Virus record (IMG/VR): IMGVR_UViG_3300042922_001463
Coordinates: 1 to 59,244 of that record
DNA length: 59,244 bases
Strand: one strand, 5' to 3'
Source: a virus
The notes beneath the pieces are model-generated. The model worked only from the letters and a program-made list of their open reading frames with translations. It made no database searches and was not told the DNA's origin. The position numbers were made by a program, and so were the translations under genes. Shown piece after piece: positions 25,543 through 34,202 of this stretch (the first letter of the stretch is position 1; every line of letters begins with the position of its first letter).

Positions 25543-26268
25543 TTACCGGATCTGGTTGCCAGTCGAGCGGAGCTGCTCGAGCAGGGCATCCAGGCTCTTG
25601 CTCGCCCCAGCCTCACGCTGTGCGATGCGCGCCACCCGCGACACGAGCGCGGTGGCGGTTTTCCGAGAGAAGCCGCCTGCCTCGCGCAGGAACTTCTCCA
25701 CGTCGGAAAGGGTGTGGATGTCGTCGACCGACTTCACGCCGTCGACGAGCGCTTCCGGGTTCATGCCGAACAGCACGACGCTGACCTCCATGAGGTCGAG
25801 CTTCTTGATCGTGCGGTAGGGTTCCTCCGGCTTGGTGCCGATGGTGTAGTCCTTGGCGCGGTAGCCGATAGACAGGCCGTCGAGCTCGCCCTCGCGCATC
25901 GCGGCGTGGATCATCTTGCCGCGCTCGCTCTCGACGAAGAGGCGGCCTTCGACGCGGAGGCCGACGCTGTCCTCGCTCATCTTGGTCCACTTGCCGATGG
26001 GAACCATGTCCTCGGCGGAGCCGCCCCAGCCGCCACCATGCTGCAGCAGCATCTTGGGCAGCTTGCTCTTGGTGCCCCACTCCTTCAGCGTGGCCTTGAA
26101 GGCGCCCGGCTTGATGACGTCGCCGCCATAATCCTCGATGTTGAACACCGAGCCGTAACCTTCGAAGGTTCCGTCGGCCGCGTTGTCGGCGAACTTGACC
26201 TCGAAGCTGATGTTCAGGCGGCCGTCGTCCTTCTCCGCCGCCTTGAACTGCATAGGTTCACGGTTCAT
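25543..26268 (-). CDS. HK97-family prohead protease
   Basis: 241 residues; Met6 (26253) is an alternative start. FEGYGSVFNIEDYGGDVIKPGAF is the signature N-terminal strand, the catalytic His is in PKMLLQHGG and the Ser in LDGLSIGYRAKD, with YRTIKKLDLMEVSVVLFGMNP after it. It cleaves the capsid delta domain during maturation. It overlaps the portal gene end by 11 bases. Confidence 0.93.
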   Translation of the reverse strand: MNREPMQFKAAEKDDGRLNISFEVKFADNAADGTFEGYGSVFNIEDYGGDVIKPGAFKATLKEWGTKSKLPKMLLQHGGGWGGSAEDMVPIGKWTKMSEDSVGLRVEGRLFVESERGKMIHAAMREGELDGLSIGYRAKDYTIGTKPEEPYRTIKKLDLMEVSVVLFGMNPEALVDGVKSVDDIHTLSDVEKFLREAGGFSRKTATALVSRVARIAQREAGASKSLDALLEQLRSTGNQIR

Positions 26269-27538
26269 CGCTCGGTCGCTCCGGCTTCGGCGGCGTCGCC
26301 ATCAATGGGGTTCCGTCTTCCTGCACGATCGCGGAATTGGCGGGCATGCGGGGCCGGTTAATCCCGGCCACATACGGCATGTCTTCGAACTCGCGCGGCT
26401 CCTCCGGGAGCATCCAGCCGGCGTCGATGCCGGACTTGTAGAATTCGGCCCGGGTCTTGTGGTCGCCGCGCAGCATCTCGGTGTCGACGAAGCGCATGTA
26501 GAGGCCGCGGCGCCGCTCTTCCTTGGTGAGCAGCCAGCGGTCAGCGCTTGATTCCAGCCGGCGGTGTAACGGGCGGACGGTGTGATCGTGATGCATGAGC
26601 TTCATCTGCTCGGACGAAGCAAAGGTGGCGTTCTTGTCGCCGGTGTAGCCGACCATGATCGGCAGCACGCCCATGGCTCGGCAGATTTCCTCGATCTGGA
26701 AGCCGCGGGTTTGGAGATGTTGAGCGTCGACGCCTGACATTTGCTGCGACTGCCACTTGGCGGCTCGATCAAGGATCATCGTCCGGCCGGTGTTGTGGAC
26801 GCCGCGATAGTGAGCCTCGATCCACTTCCGGTAGAATTTGAAGCCAGTTTCATCGATCGTGCCGTCGATCGACACGATGCCGCCAGGTCGGGCGCCGTTG
26901 GCATGCATGCGGGCGTGGCTTGCTTCGGTCGCGATTGCGAGGCCCAAAGCTTCCCGGGCCAGCTTGATCGTCTCCAGCCCCATGAACCCGTTCCACGAGC
27001 CACCGCGGATGTGCCAGATCTCCCTTGAGGTGAAGGTCTGGCGTGCGCCGTCGGGCGCCGTAACTGTGTACGAGAGGGTCCAATCGGGGTTCTGTGTCAC
27101 CTCGACGTGGCCCGGCTGGAAGGGGATCAACTCCGCCACCTCGCCGCGCACCCGATTCACGAACACATAGGCGTTGCGGCAGATCGCCAGGTGAAGACCG
27201 ATGGTCTCGCGGAATTCGAAGCCGGACTGAAACTCGTTGGGCTCGGTCGACATGATGTCGGTGAGCGGATGTTCCGGTTCCTCCCGACGCTCGACACGGC
27301 TGACGACCGGTACCTTCCGGTACGGCTTGAACGGCACCGAGCAAATGCATTCCGCGATGATGGACGCGCAACGCAGGGCGGTGGTGACCTCGAGCGCCCG
27401 CTTCCACGTCACCGCGATGCCCGAGGCGGATTGGTGTCCTCCGAAGAGATCGCTCCAGATTTCCTCCGCAGCGCCGTATCGCGTGCCGGAATCGTCCTTG
27501 GCCTCAACTCCCAGCACACTCGACAGAAAGCCGCGCAT
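26258..27538 (-). CDS. Portal protein (HK97 family)
   Basis: 426 residues from the ATG at 27538; upstream residues in frame are Arg-rich and overlap the small membrane gene. Motifs: VTTALRCASIIAECICSVPF, AELIPFQPGHVEV, IWHIRGGSWNGFMGLETIKLAREALG and GVLPIMVGYTGDKNATFASSEQ, typical for HK97-type portals. It forms the dodecameric DNA gate and binds terminase. Its start codon overlaps the stop of the preceding gene by one base. Confidence 0.92.
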   Translation of the reverse strand: MRGFLSSVLGVEAKDDSGTRYGAAEEIWSDLFGGHQSASGIAVTWKRALEVTTALRCASIIAECICSVPFKPYRKVPVVSRVERREEPEHPLTDIMSTEPNEFQSGFEFRETIGLHLAICRNAYVFVNRVRGEVAELIPFQPGHVEVTQNPDWTLSYTVTAPDGARQTFTSREIWHIRGGSWNGFMGLETIKLAREALGLAIATEASHARMHANGARPGGIVSIDGTIDETGFKFYRKWIEAHYRGVHNTGRTMILDRAAKWQSQQMSGVDAQHLQTRGFQIEEICRAMGVLPIMVGYTGDKNATFASSEQMKLMHHDHTVRPLHRRLESSADRWLLTKEERRRGLYMRFVDTEMLRGDHKTRAEFYKSGIDAGWMLPEEPREFEDMPYVAGINRPRMPANSAIVQEDGTPLMATPPKPERPSDEP

Positions 27539-27723
27539 CAGCTGCGCCTCGCGCCAAGCACGGCCACGACGATGAACGCCATGCCCGCCGCGATTAACGC
27601 CGACGGCACGTGCATCATCGAGATGCCGGCCACGACGAGAGCCACACCGAGCACGGCAAGCGCGTCCCACACAATCGTGCGGGCTCCCACCGCGGCGGGA
27701 GCGCCCTCAGCATCATCCGCCAT
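27538..27723 (-). CDS. Small two-TM membrane protein
   Basis: 61 residues from the ATG at 27723, four bases beyond the terminase stop. Two hydrophobic segments (about 17-35 and 40-58), no recognised family. A tiny membrane gene between terminase and portal is common in this phage group; its role is unknown. Confidence 0.65.
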   Translation of the reverse strand: MADDAEGAPAAVGARTIVWDALAVLGVALVVAGISMMHVPSALIAAGMAFIVVAVLGARRS

Positions 27724-27725
27724 GC

Positions 27726-29600
27726 TCAATCTCCCAGGAGGCGCTCGACGGCGTCTTCCGCTTCCCAGAACGAGCGCCCCTTGGGCTTCACGTTCTTGAT
27801 GGCAAAGCCGGTGGCCATGGCGATGGTGACCATTCCGTCGATACGGCCACGCGACCGCTTTTTGTCGAAGGCTCTGTTGTTCATGCCGTCCGAGGTGACA
27901 TGCGCGTTCGCAGCGCAGGAATAGGTCACCGGCGAAGCGTCAATGAGGATCGTCTTGTTCAGGATCCTGTCCTCGAGCGTCTCGGTGGATCGGGGCATGC
28001 AAAGTCGCTCGATCGGCTTCTTCTGCTCGTCGAGCTGCTTATAGAACAACACCCTCGTGCCCTGGCCGTGCGGCACCAGCATCAATCCGGTTCCGCGGAT
28101 GGTCTCGGGACCTTCATAAAGCCAGGCGACAAGCCCGACCTGCTCGCACGCATCCATGAATTCGCCGATGCCGGCAGGATCGAATGCGAGCCCTTGAACG
28201 TCATGGCTGGCGCAGAGCTTCGCCACCAAGGCGGCAACGAAGGTCTTATCGATCACGGCTCCATCGACGGCGGTGAGATGATCTTCCAGCACCCACCGGT
28301 CGTAAGGTGCCTGATCCGCCTTGACCCGCTCCGCTAGGCCGTTCTTCGTCGTCCAGTACCAGGTCTTCGCGTAGAGTTTCCCGTCCTTCAGCCAGACCGC
28401 GGTCAGGGCGGTGAGGTCATTTTTCTGCGACAGGTCGAGAGACAGCCAGCAGGGGCAGCCCTTGAATTCATCCGGATTGACCTTGCCCTGAACGGCCGAC
28501 CAAGCCTCCTCTGCAATCCAGAACTCCGTCGCGCCGATCGGAATGCCAAAGTACAGGCGCTTTACTGATAGCGACGTCGACAGGAGGACCTTGGCGGTCT
28601 TCACCTGGCCACGGATGTTCTCGATTGGAAAGGTGATACCAAGAGCAGGGAGCGCCTTCGGCCAGCACTTTTCGTTCTCGAAGACCGTTTCCCTATCCTT
28701 CGTGTCGACCCGCGCAACGAAGGCGAACGCCTCGTCGTCGTCGACCTCCCCTTTTGCGACCTTCTGGTAGAACTCCGAGTATTCGGTGCCGACCAGCTGC
28801 GTCGAGGATGGCGTATTGGTGCCGAGCAGCATGAGAGCGTCACCCGGCATCTTGCCGATAGCGCCCTTCCACACCTCGATCGACGTGTTGTTCTTGAACT
28901 CGTGGATTTCGTCGGCCAGTACCGCCGCCGGACGCGGGCCGGATATGGCCTCGCCGTTCGCCAGCGACTGGAATTTCGAGCTCGTTTCCGGATGCTCGAT
29001 CTTCCAGGCGTTGTCGAGCTCGCCACGGATGATGACCTCGCCGCGTTGCTCGAGGGTGTCGGTCTCGTCGTCGCCGGGTGGAATCGGCGCTCGGCACATC
29101 GCCACGGCGTCCTTGAACAGGACGTTTGCGGTCGCGCGGTCCTGACCGATTGAATAGACCTCCGAACGCTGGATGCCGTACCAGCCCATGAGGTAGAGGC
29201 CGATCGCCGCCATGAAGGGGCTCTTGGCCTGCCCCTTCCCCGTTTCGAACCACCCGTGCCGAAATCTCATGCGGCCCGTCGCCAGCCGCCAGCCGAACAG
29301 AGAGCCTCCGCAGAAGACGTGCCACGGCAGCGGGTGAAACGGTTTGCCCTGCAGCGACCCAGCCGTGATGCTCAGAACCGCCGGCATGAAGCGGAGAGGG
29401 ACCGCCGCCTTCTCCGGCCGCCAGAAGAGGCCCCGGCGCTCACCATCGCGGATGTCGCGGAGATGGCGCTCCGCCGCGTGACAGACCAACTCCCCTGCTA
29501 CGATACGACCGGCGACAACTTGCCTAGCCCAATCGGTCGTCGGGTCACTTGGATACTGGCCGGAGGAACTCGTCCGCGGCGCGCTGGGCTTTCTTGCCAC
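27726..29600 (-). CDS. Terminase large subunit
   Basis: 624 residues of the Terminase_1 (HK97/P27-type) group. An ATPase domain comes first: Walker A-like ETGKGQAKSPF (about residue 118), Walker B VLADEIHEF, and the coupling motif LLGTN. The C-terminal nuclease has acidic residues in LSLDLSQKNDLTAL and AFDPAGIG. It packages DNA into proheads and cuts it at cos or pac. The residue before the Walker Lys is Ala where this group usually has Gly. It overlaps the small-subunit gene by 56 bases. Confidence 0.93.
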   Translation of the reverse strand: MARKPSAPRTSSSGQYPSDPTTDWARQVVAGRIVAGELVCHAAERHLRDIRDGERRGLFWRPEKAAVPLRFMPAVLSITAGSLQGKPFHPLPWHVFCGGSLFGWRLATGRMRFRHGWFETGKGQAKSPFMAAIGLYLMGWYGIQRSEVYSIGQDRATANVLFKDAVAMCRAPIPPGDDETDTLEQRGEVIIRGELDNAWKIEHPETSSKFQSLANGEAISGPRPAAVLADEIHEFKNNTSIEVWKGAIGKMPGDALMLLGTNTPSSTQLVGTEYSEFYQKVAKGEVDDDEAFAFVARVDTKDRETVFENEKCWPKALPALGITFPIENIRGQVKTAKVLLSTSLSVKRLYFGIPIGATEFWIAEEAWSAVQGKVNPDEFKGCPCWLSLDLSQKNDLTALTAVWLKDGKLYAKTWYWTTKNGLAERVKADQAPYDRWVLEDHLTAVDGAVIDKTFVAALVAKLCASHDVQGLAFDPAGIGEFMDACEQVGLVAWLYEGPETIRGTGLMLVPHGQGTRVLFYKQLDEQKKPIERLCMPRSTETLEDRILNKTILIDASPVTYSCAANAHVTSDGMNNRAFDKKRSRGRIDGMVTIAMATGFAIKNVKPKGRSFWEAEDAVERLLGD

Positions 29601-29976
29601 GTTGCACCTTTCCGGCCTTGGCGCGACGAACAGGCGCTATGCCGAGCTCCGCCTCGAGCACCCGGATATGCTCATCCGCCTGGCGCATGATGGTCCAGTA
29701 GGGGCTGACCTGAGGGACCTTCGTCCGGCGTGCTTTGAGGATGGTTCCGTGCTCGGCGATCTGCCGTGCCGCCCGCCGATACTCGACGTAGAACTCGACG
29801 AGACGCTGCATCGCGTGGCCGTTGACGATCGCCAGCGTGCTCGCCCCCTTCATCTCGCGTTCGATGATGCCCCATCGCTCGTGAGCTTCGGCGATGTCGA
29901 GCTCGTCGGCGAACTGGGAGGTCCAATCCGGCTCCGGAGGAATCCCGTCGCCACCGTCGACGGAGGTAAGTTGCAT
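29545..29976 (-). CDS. Terminase small subunit (P27 family)
   Basis: 143 residues from the ATG at 29976, preceded by AGGGGA; an ATG six bases earlier is in the same frame. The sequence AHERWGIIEREMKGASTLAIVNGHAMQRLVEFYVEYRRAARQIAEHG followed by a Pro-rich hinge and EAELGIAP matches P27-type small terminases. It recognises the packaging site on phage DNA. It lies just downstream of the HNH gene, the usual HNH - TerS - TerL order of cos-type phages. Confidence 0.85.
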   Translation of the reverse strand: MQLTSVDGGDGIPPEPDWTSQFADELDIAEAHERWGIIEREMKGASTLAIVNGHAMQRLVEFYVEYRRAARQIAEHGTILKARRTKVPQVSPYWTIMRQADEHIRVLEAELGIAPVRRAKAGKVQRGKKAQRAADEFLRPVSK

Positions 29977-30081
29977 CGTCATCCCCTACGGGGATGGCCG
30001 AAACCCCCCTTCCAAAATCTGCGAGCAGTGCGAATGCTTGACCCCATGCGGTCCGGGCCCCGGTCGCTCTAGAGATTTAGC

Positions 30082-30095
30082 ACCCCCCCGGGGGT
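30082..30095. other. Candidate cos site core between HNH and terminase small-subunit genes
   Basis: ACCCCCCCGGGGGT, a near-palindromic GC block, is the most distinctive element in the 118-base gap (29983-30100) between the HNH and TerS genes. HNH-type phages have cos sites with GC-rich single-strand ends in just this interval. A separate small inverted repeat CATCCCC-TAC-GGGGATG (29980-29996) overlaps the TerS ribosome-binding region. Confidence 0.35.
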
Positions 30096-30100
30096 ACTGC

Positions 30101-30478
30101 TCAGCCTCTTCGGTTCCAAGGGTGGTTCGGGTCGAGTGGCCGACCGTCGACCGTGCAGCCGCGCATCCCGCCATCGCCGCGTTCTTCGCGCTGCTTTGAG
30201 CTTGAGTGATGCTCGACGCAGAGTGGCTGCCAGTTGTGCTTGTCCCAGAACAGGGCTCGCGCCTTCGCCAGTTCATCGGGCGTGCGGGCCTCGGCAAGGC
30301 GATGCGGCACGATGTGATCGACGATCGTTGCTTTCGTCCGGCTGCCCTGCAGCGCACATCGACAGCACCATTCGTGAGTGCGCAGGAACTCCCTGCGCAC
30401 CTTGTCCCACTTGCTGTCGTAGCCGCGCTGGCGAGCTCCAGGTCGCACGCCGTCAGGTCTCCTGCTCGGCAATGCCAC
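30101..30478 (-). CDS. HNH endonuclease (packaging-associated)
   Basis: 125 residues. RGYDSKWDKVRREFLRTHEWCCRCA with a CxxC zinc pair, then ATIVDHIVPHR holding the catalytic D-H, and NWQPLCVEHHSSSK with the final N and H and a further Cys. This is the HNH group adjacent to terminases in HK97-like phages, where it is needed for cos cleavage. The order HNH - TerS - TerL is conserved here. Confidence 0.88.
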   Translation of the reverse strand: MALPSRRPDGVRPGARQRGYDSKWDKVRREFLRTHEWCCRCALQGSRTKATIVDHIVPHRLAEARTPDELAKARALFWDKHNWQPLCVEHHSSSKQREERGDGGMRGCTVDGRPLDPNHPWNRRG

Positions 30479-30548
30479 GCCGACACCTCACCACGCGCCA
30501 GGCCCGGTGCTGCGTCGCCCATTCGTTCATGGCGGCAGTGCATTCCAT
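30453..30548 (-). CDS. Tiny protein related to the small Cys protein at 2175-2354
   Basis: 31 residues from the ATG at 30548. It reads MECTAAMNEWATQHRAWRV, which parallels MECFAAMNEWAAGHPSVIV at 2175-2354. The upstream part of the family (hydrophobic N-terminus, Cys) is not present behind an ATG, though the frame stays open upstream as ...SCIFGRTQPRGQS. It overlaps the HNH gene start by 26 bases. It may be a truncated copy or a short member with a non-ATG start. Confidence 0.35.
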   Translation of the reverse strand: MECTAAMNEWATQHRAWRVVRCRRGIAEQET

Positions 30549-30614
30549 CGACTGACCTCTTGGCTGGGTTCTGCCGAAGATGCAGGATCGGCGGGTTGTC
30601 AGGTGGGGCGCACC

Positions 30615-30815
30615 ATGGCCAAACATGAGAAGTCGCCGAGGGAGCGCGCTGCTCGCGCGCTATGTCGTCTATCCGGCAACCCTGAGAACGCGATGTTCGA
30701 AGGGGAGCCAATGTGGAAGAGCTTCCTCGATGAAGTCGACACGGTCTTGATCGCGGCACTCAGCGAGGAAGAATGGCGCAGGATCCGCGCCATCGATCCC
30801 CCAGATCCCGAATAA
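30615..30815 (+). CDS. Small phage protein, unknown
   Basis: 66 residues from the ATG at 30615. Charged N-terminus (MAKHEKSPRERAARALCRLSG), then GEPMWKSFLDEVDTVLIAAL, which resembles short rhizobial proteins of the 'MWxSFxxEVDxVL' type that occur in genomes and prophages. It is transcribed away from the HNH gene. Function unknown. Confidence 0.55.
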   Translation: MAKHEKSPRERAARALCRLSGNPENAMFEGEPMWKSFLDEVDTVLIAALSEEEWRRIRAIDPPDPE

Positions 30816-30888
30816 GGTTCCTGCCGCCAGGCGGGAACTGCCCTGCTCACGGACGGGTTGAGATGGCACACCATTAGGAGTGCCAATC

Positions 30889-31203
30889 ATGGACCACGCC
30901 AATCACGTTCGCCTTCTGCCCTCGGAACTCACCTCCGACGTTCTCGAGAGCGCACCCATCTATGGCCCGGACGACGAGAAGATCGGGTCGGTCTCTCATC
31001 TGCACGGCAGTGGGCCCGATTCCAGCGTAGTGGTGGACGTCGGCGGCTTCCTCGGAATCGGTGCCAAGCCGGTTGCTCTGCCGATCCAAGATCTGGACTT
31101 CATGCGCGATGAAAGCGGTGAGGTCCATGCCGTCACCCGCTGGACAAAGGAACAGCTAAACGATCTGCCAGAACACACGGACGACTCCAAGTTCTCTGCC
31201 TGA
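30889..31203 (+). CDS. PRC-barrel domain protein
   Basis: 104 residues from the ATG at 30889, with AGGAG eight bases upstream. LTSDVLESAPIYGPDDEKIGSVSHLHG, VVVDVGGFLGIGAKPVALPIQDLDFM and the end matching VHAVTRWTKEQLNDLPE are the PRC-barrel pattern of rhizobial stress-associated proteins. The fold binds proteins or RNA; the specific role is unknown. It is followed by a hairpin terminator and faces the PhnA-like gene. A host-derived cargo gene is likely. Confidence 0.8.
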   Translation: MDHANHVRLLPSELTSDVLESAPIYGPDDEKIGSVSHLHGSGPDSSVVVDVGGFLGIGAKPVALPIQDLDFMRDESGEVHAVTRWTKEQLNDLPEHTDDSKFSA

Positions 31204-31238
31204 CTTTAACTCCCGCGCTCTTTCCCGCGCAGTGAACA

Positions 31239-31270
31239 CGCCCGCTGCTTCTTGTACAGCGGGCGTTCGT
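31239..31270. terminator. Hairpin terminator between convergent genes
   Basis: A 9-bp perfect stem CGCCCGCTG (31239-31247) / CAGCGGGCG (31257-31265) is followed on the plus strand by TTCGTTTCTC. It separates the PRC-barrel gene (+) from the PhnA-like gene (-) and may serve both. Confidence 0.65.
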
Positions 31271-31294
31271 TTCTCAGTTGGACACTTCGATCCT

Positions 31295-32209
31295 CTACCG
31301 CGCTCTCACATACAGATTGTCGTCATCGCGCTGATAACCGCCAATGGCAGCGGCGACGGCAGCGATGAATGCCCCGACCATCATAGAGAGTGCGGCAAGA
31401 AGGGCGAAGGTCGCGCTCGCCCTGCGGGCCGTATCCGCCGCCTGCTGCGCCTTCACCTTGGCGTCGTTCACCTGCTTCAGCACCGCATCAACCCGCGCCG
31501 TGGCGTCAGCCTGGGAAAGTCCTGTCCGCGCCGCTACCAACTGGCCAAGATAGGCCTTGTCGCCGGCCGAAACCTCGCCCGCCGCCGCACTGGCCAAGAG
31601 GATCCGGGAGGCCTGCGCCGCCGCTGCAGCGTCGCCCTCGGGTCCGGGTGCCGCTGTTTGAGCAGGATCGCTTGGGCGGAACAACGCATCCACGAAATAG
31701 GCAGTCGCGTTTGAACCCTCCTCAGACCCAGCGTTGGACGTCGCACCGGCCGAAGCGCCCACCGCAGCGCCGGAGGCGATCGTCGATGCAGCCTGCACGC
31801 CGGTGCTGACAGTCGACGAAATAGCGGAGCCTAGAACGGACACGACGAGCAGAGTGGCGAGCGCCCAGGCCAGAAAGCCATGGGCGGTATCGCGAAACAT
31901 CGCCTCGCCTGTCTTGGGTCCCGTCCACTTCGTCCGTAGGCGGCCGGTGAGATAGCCTCCTAGCCCCGACGAAAGCCACTGGACGACGACCAGCCAGATG
32001 GCCGTGGAGACAGCGAATGTTGTGACGCTGGCGCTCTCGTTGGCCCAAGGGGAAACCATCGTTAGCCCGATGCCCGAGCCAACCAGCATCAAAACCAGCG
32101 TCAAAGCCGAGGCGGCAACGGCGCCTGCGATGACTGGTCCCCAGCTTACAGCGGATGAAGACGATTCAACCGTCGCTGCGGTCGTCGTCGCTGAATATGT
32201 CTCGGCCAT
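31295..32209 (-). CDS. PhnA-like four-TM membrane protein
   Basis: 304 residues from the ATG at 32209. Hydrophobic segments at about 20-45, 55-85 and 108-135, a long Ala/Gly-rich region, and a last TM near 270-295. SAVSWGPVIAGAVAASALTLVL and QWLSSGLGGYLTGRLRTKW are typical for the rhizobial family annotated 'PhnA-like' (no link to phosphonate use). Not a phage structural gene; probably cargo acquired together with the PRC-barrel gene, which lies convergent to it. Confidence 0.65.
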   Translation of the reverse strand: MAETYSATTTAATVESSSSAVSWGPVIAGAVAASALTLVLMLVGSGIGLTMVSPWANESASVTTFAVSTAIWLVVVQWLSSGLGGYLTGRLRTKWTGPKTGEAMFRDTAHGFLAWALATLLVVSVLGSAISSTVSTGVQAASTIASGAAVGASAGATSNAGSEEGSNATAYFVDALFRPSDPAQTAAPGPEGDAAAAAQASRILLASAAAGEVSAGDKAYLGQLVAARTGLSQADATARVDAVLKQVNDAKVKAQQAADTARRASATFALLAALSMMVGAFIAAVAAAIGGYQRDDDNLYVRAR

Positions 32210-32357
32210 GGATTTCCTCCTGACTGAACAGCGCGAGAGCGTGTCATGGAGGGCCCAGGATCGCCGTCGTGCCGGCGGTTTCACGGCTCGTGAGTTCCGC
32301 GCCTGATAACAGGAGGATGGTTACGAAGGTTCCTTGGCGAGAGCGCGTCTCGGGCAC

Positions 32358-32388
32358 AAAAAAACGCCCGCAGCGGGAGCAGCGGGCG
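32358..32388 (-). terminator. Rho-independent terminator of the leftward early operon
   Basis: On the minus strand the stem CGCCCGC / GCGGGCG is followed by seven T. It lies downstream of the last early gene (32472-33167) and upstream of the PhnA-like gene, whose own promoter should lie in 32210-32357, where nothing else was seen. Confidence 0.8.
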
Positions 32389-32471
32389 CATTTCGTTCCG
32401 ATCATGAATTTCGTCGGCAATTAGGACTGATTTGCTCGATCTACGCAAGAGGGTGCCCTCGGCTTGCGCAC

Positions 32472-33167
32472 CTATTTGTACGTGATGTCGAGCTCCCTTT
32501 CCTCGTGGCCCCACAATGGCCTATCCGCCCGCTGTGCTCGCACTCTCGGCTTCGGCCCGTGCTTCTCCTCCATCGGATCGTGCGGCCGCTCCATTCGCCA
32601 CAGGCGGGCAAGCTGACCGAGGCCGGCTTTCAGGACCTGGAGGAGCGCGAAGTCGATCTCGGCATCGCGAAGTACGACGCTCTCCATCACCGCGAACACC
32701 TGTCGCTTGTCCGACAGGCGCCGTATGGCATTCATGGCCGCGCTGTGCTGCACGAGCACGCGCTCCCGGCGTTCCTCGTCCGTCTCGCGCTCCGCCGCCG
32801 TCCCCGACCTCTCCGAACGATTGCGGCTGTCGCTGTCGACTTCATCGGCCACCATCTGGCCCATGGCCGAACCGGGCATCACCGGTGCGGCGAGCACCTG
32901 GTGAAACTCGCCGACCAGCTTGCGCCAGCGGTCGCCGGCCCAATACTCGGATTCCGTGATCTTGCCGGCGAGCAGCAGGCGGCCAAGGGCGTTCTCTGCC
33001 AGTTGGTCGCTGCGGCGCCCCTTGCCGAGCCAGGCGCGGTGCGGCTGCGAGAGCGCCACGTCCATGACGCCCCGAAGCCCACGGGCCGCGCGCTCGGCGT
33101 TCGCCTCGGAGAGCTTCCCCGACCGAGTGCGTCGCCCTTCTTTCCTCTTCCGTCCCTTGCGTGCCAT
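32472..33167 (-). CDS. Phage protein of unknown function
   Basis: 231 residues with a very basic N-terminus (MARKGRKRKEGRRTRSGKLSEANAERAARGL), a helical middle and a long acidic/basic helix (about 105-160). The pattern 'LGRLLLAGKITESEYWAGDRW' recurs in proteins of alphaproteobacterial phages near the replication module, without known function. Last gene of the leftward early operon, before the terminator at 32358-32388. Confidence 0.6.
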   Translation of the reverse strand: MARKGRKRKEGRRTRSGKLSEANAERAARGLRGVMDVALSQPHRAWLGKGRRSDQLAENALGRLLLAGKITESEYWAGDRWRKLVGEFHQVLAAPVMPGSAMGQMVADEVDSDSRNRSERSGTAAERETDEERRERVLVQHSAAMNAIRRLSDKRQVFAVMESVVLRDAEIDFALLQVLKAGLGQLARLWRMERPHDPMEEKHGPKPRVRAQRADRPLWGHEERELDITYK

Positions 33168-33182
33168 CGTCCCTCTCCGCCG

Positions 33183-34202
33183 CTACCGTTCGCCTGCCGC
33201 TTGCTGTCGCCAGTCCGGCCCGTCTCGGCTCGGTGGCCACTCGCTGGGAAGCCGCCTCCCGGTCATCTTGTTCGGACGGCCAGCAAATGGGCGCGCCGGA
33301 TAAACCTCCGCCCTCAGCGGGAGCCCGGCTTCATCGGCGACGGTCTGCCAAGCATCCCACTGAGGTGTGCCGAGCTCGACGATGACGCCGCCGGGGAAGT
33401 TCGGCTGGAATGACCTCCGCAGTGCGGCCACGCCGGGGCTGTCTGGCGCCCTCGGCTTCAGCGAGACGGCGAAGTTTTTGAACGTGCCGCGGAGATAGGC
33501 CGACGGGTCGGTCATTTTCCGGTGTTCCTTGGCACAGACTGCGCGGTAGGCCGGGATTGCTGCCACCGCGGCCTTGCACTCGTCCTCGGTCAGCTTGAGC
33601 CATTGGCGATGGCCGCGGTGCTTGGGCCATGCCTGCGAGGGGCCGTACTCAGCCAGGAAGGCGAGATAGGCCGGATCGGCCTCCCATCCCGCTTCCCCTG
33701 ACGAAGTCCCCTCGCCCACCGCCCCCTTGGGGGCTATGGGGGTATTTGTTCTCTTTTCCGTATTTGGTTCTTCTATATGCACAGCCTGAATAGCCGCGCG
33801 CGGCAAAGCCGGTTGTGGGTGGTGTTTAGGTGTGTCGAGAGCCACAACCGGATTTTCAGGCTGTGGCTCAACGCCGTCAGCATCGTCAGAGGCGCTATCC
33901 ATAGTGTCGGCTGGCTCGTCGTACACAACATAGTCGATGCCGTTGAATGCACGGGTGACCGGATCGCGGGTCCGTTCCCGTTTTATCCAGCCCGCGTCGA
34001 CTAGCTCGGCAACGACGCGCTGCGTCTTGTCTCGGCCGATCTTGAAGCGCTCAGAAAGATGGGCGAGTTCGACGTTCCAGTCCCCCGGCCGGGAGCGCAG
34101 ATAGCAGAGCACGCCCATGGCTTCCGCTGACAGACGCTCATCGTCCAGGACGGCATTCGGTAGGACCGTGAAGTTGCGGTTGTAGCGGCGACGGATGATC
34201 AC
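33183..34202 (-). CDS. Winged-helix replication-type protein
   Basis: 339 residues. The N-terminal ~95 residues form a helix-turn-helix of the phage replication protein type: RNFTVLPNAVLDDERLSAEAMGVLCYLRSRP and LAHLSERFKIGRDKTQRVVAELVDAGWIKRERTRD. A low-complexity Pro-rich linker (100-180) and a C-terminal domain with Trp/Lys-rich sequence follow, as in lambda O-like initiators. With the DnaA paralogue in the same operon it may help start phage replication. The stop overlaps nothing; the start overlaps the TSCPD gene by four bases. Confidence 0.65.
   Translation of the reverse strand: MIIRRRYNRNFTVLPNAVLDDERLSAEAMGVLCYLRSRPGDWNVELAHLSERFKIGRDKTQRVVAELVDAGWIKRERTRDPVTRAFNGIDYVVYDEPADTMDSASDDADGVEPQPENPVVALDTPKHHPQPALPRAAIQAVHIEEPNTEKRTNTPIAPKGAVGEGTSSGEAGWEADPAYLAFLAEYGPSQAWPKHRGHRQWLKLTEDECKAAVAAIPAYRAVCAKEHRKMTDPSAYLRGTFKNFAVSLKPRAPDSPGVAALRRSFQPNFPGGVIVELGTPQWDAWQTVADEAGLPLRAEVYPARPFAGRPNKMTGRRLPSEWPPSRDGPDWRQQAAGER

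Noticed and set aside
29980-29996. Inverted repeat CATCCCC-TAC-GGGGATG as an operator
   Set aside because: It overlaps the terminase small-subunit start and ribosome-binding site; without further copies it may be chance or a weak translational hairpin.
33700-34200. Cluster of DnaA boxes as a phage origin
   Set aside because: No TTATCCACA-like cluster was noticed by eye near the replication genes; a motif scan would be needed to place an origin.
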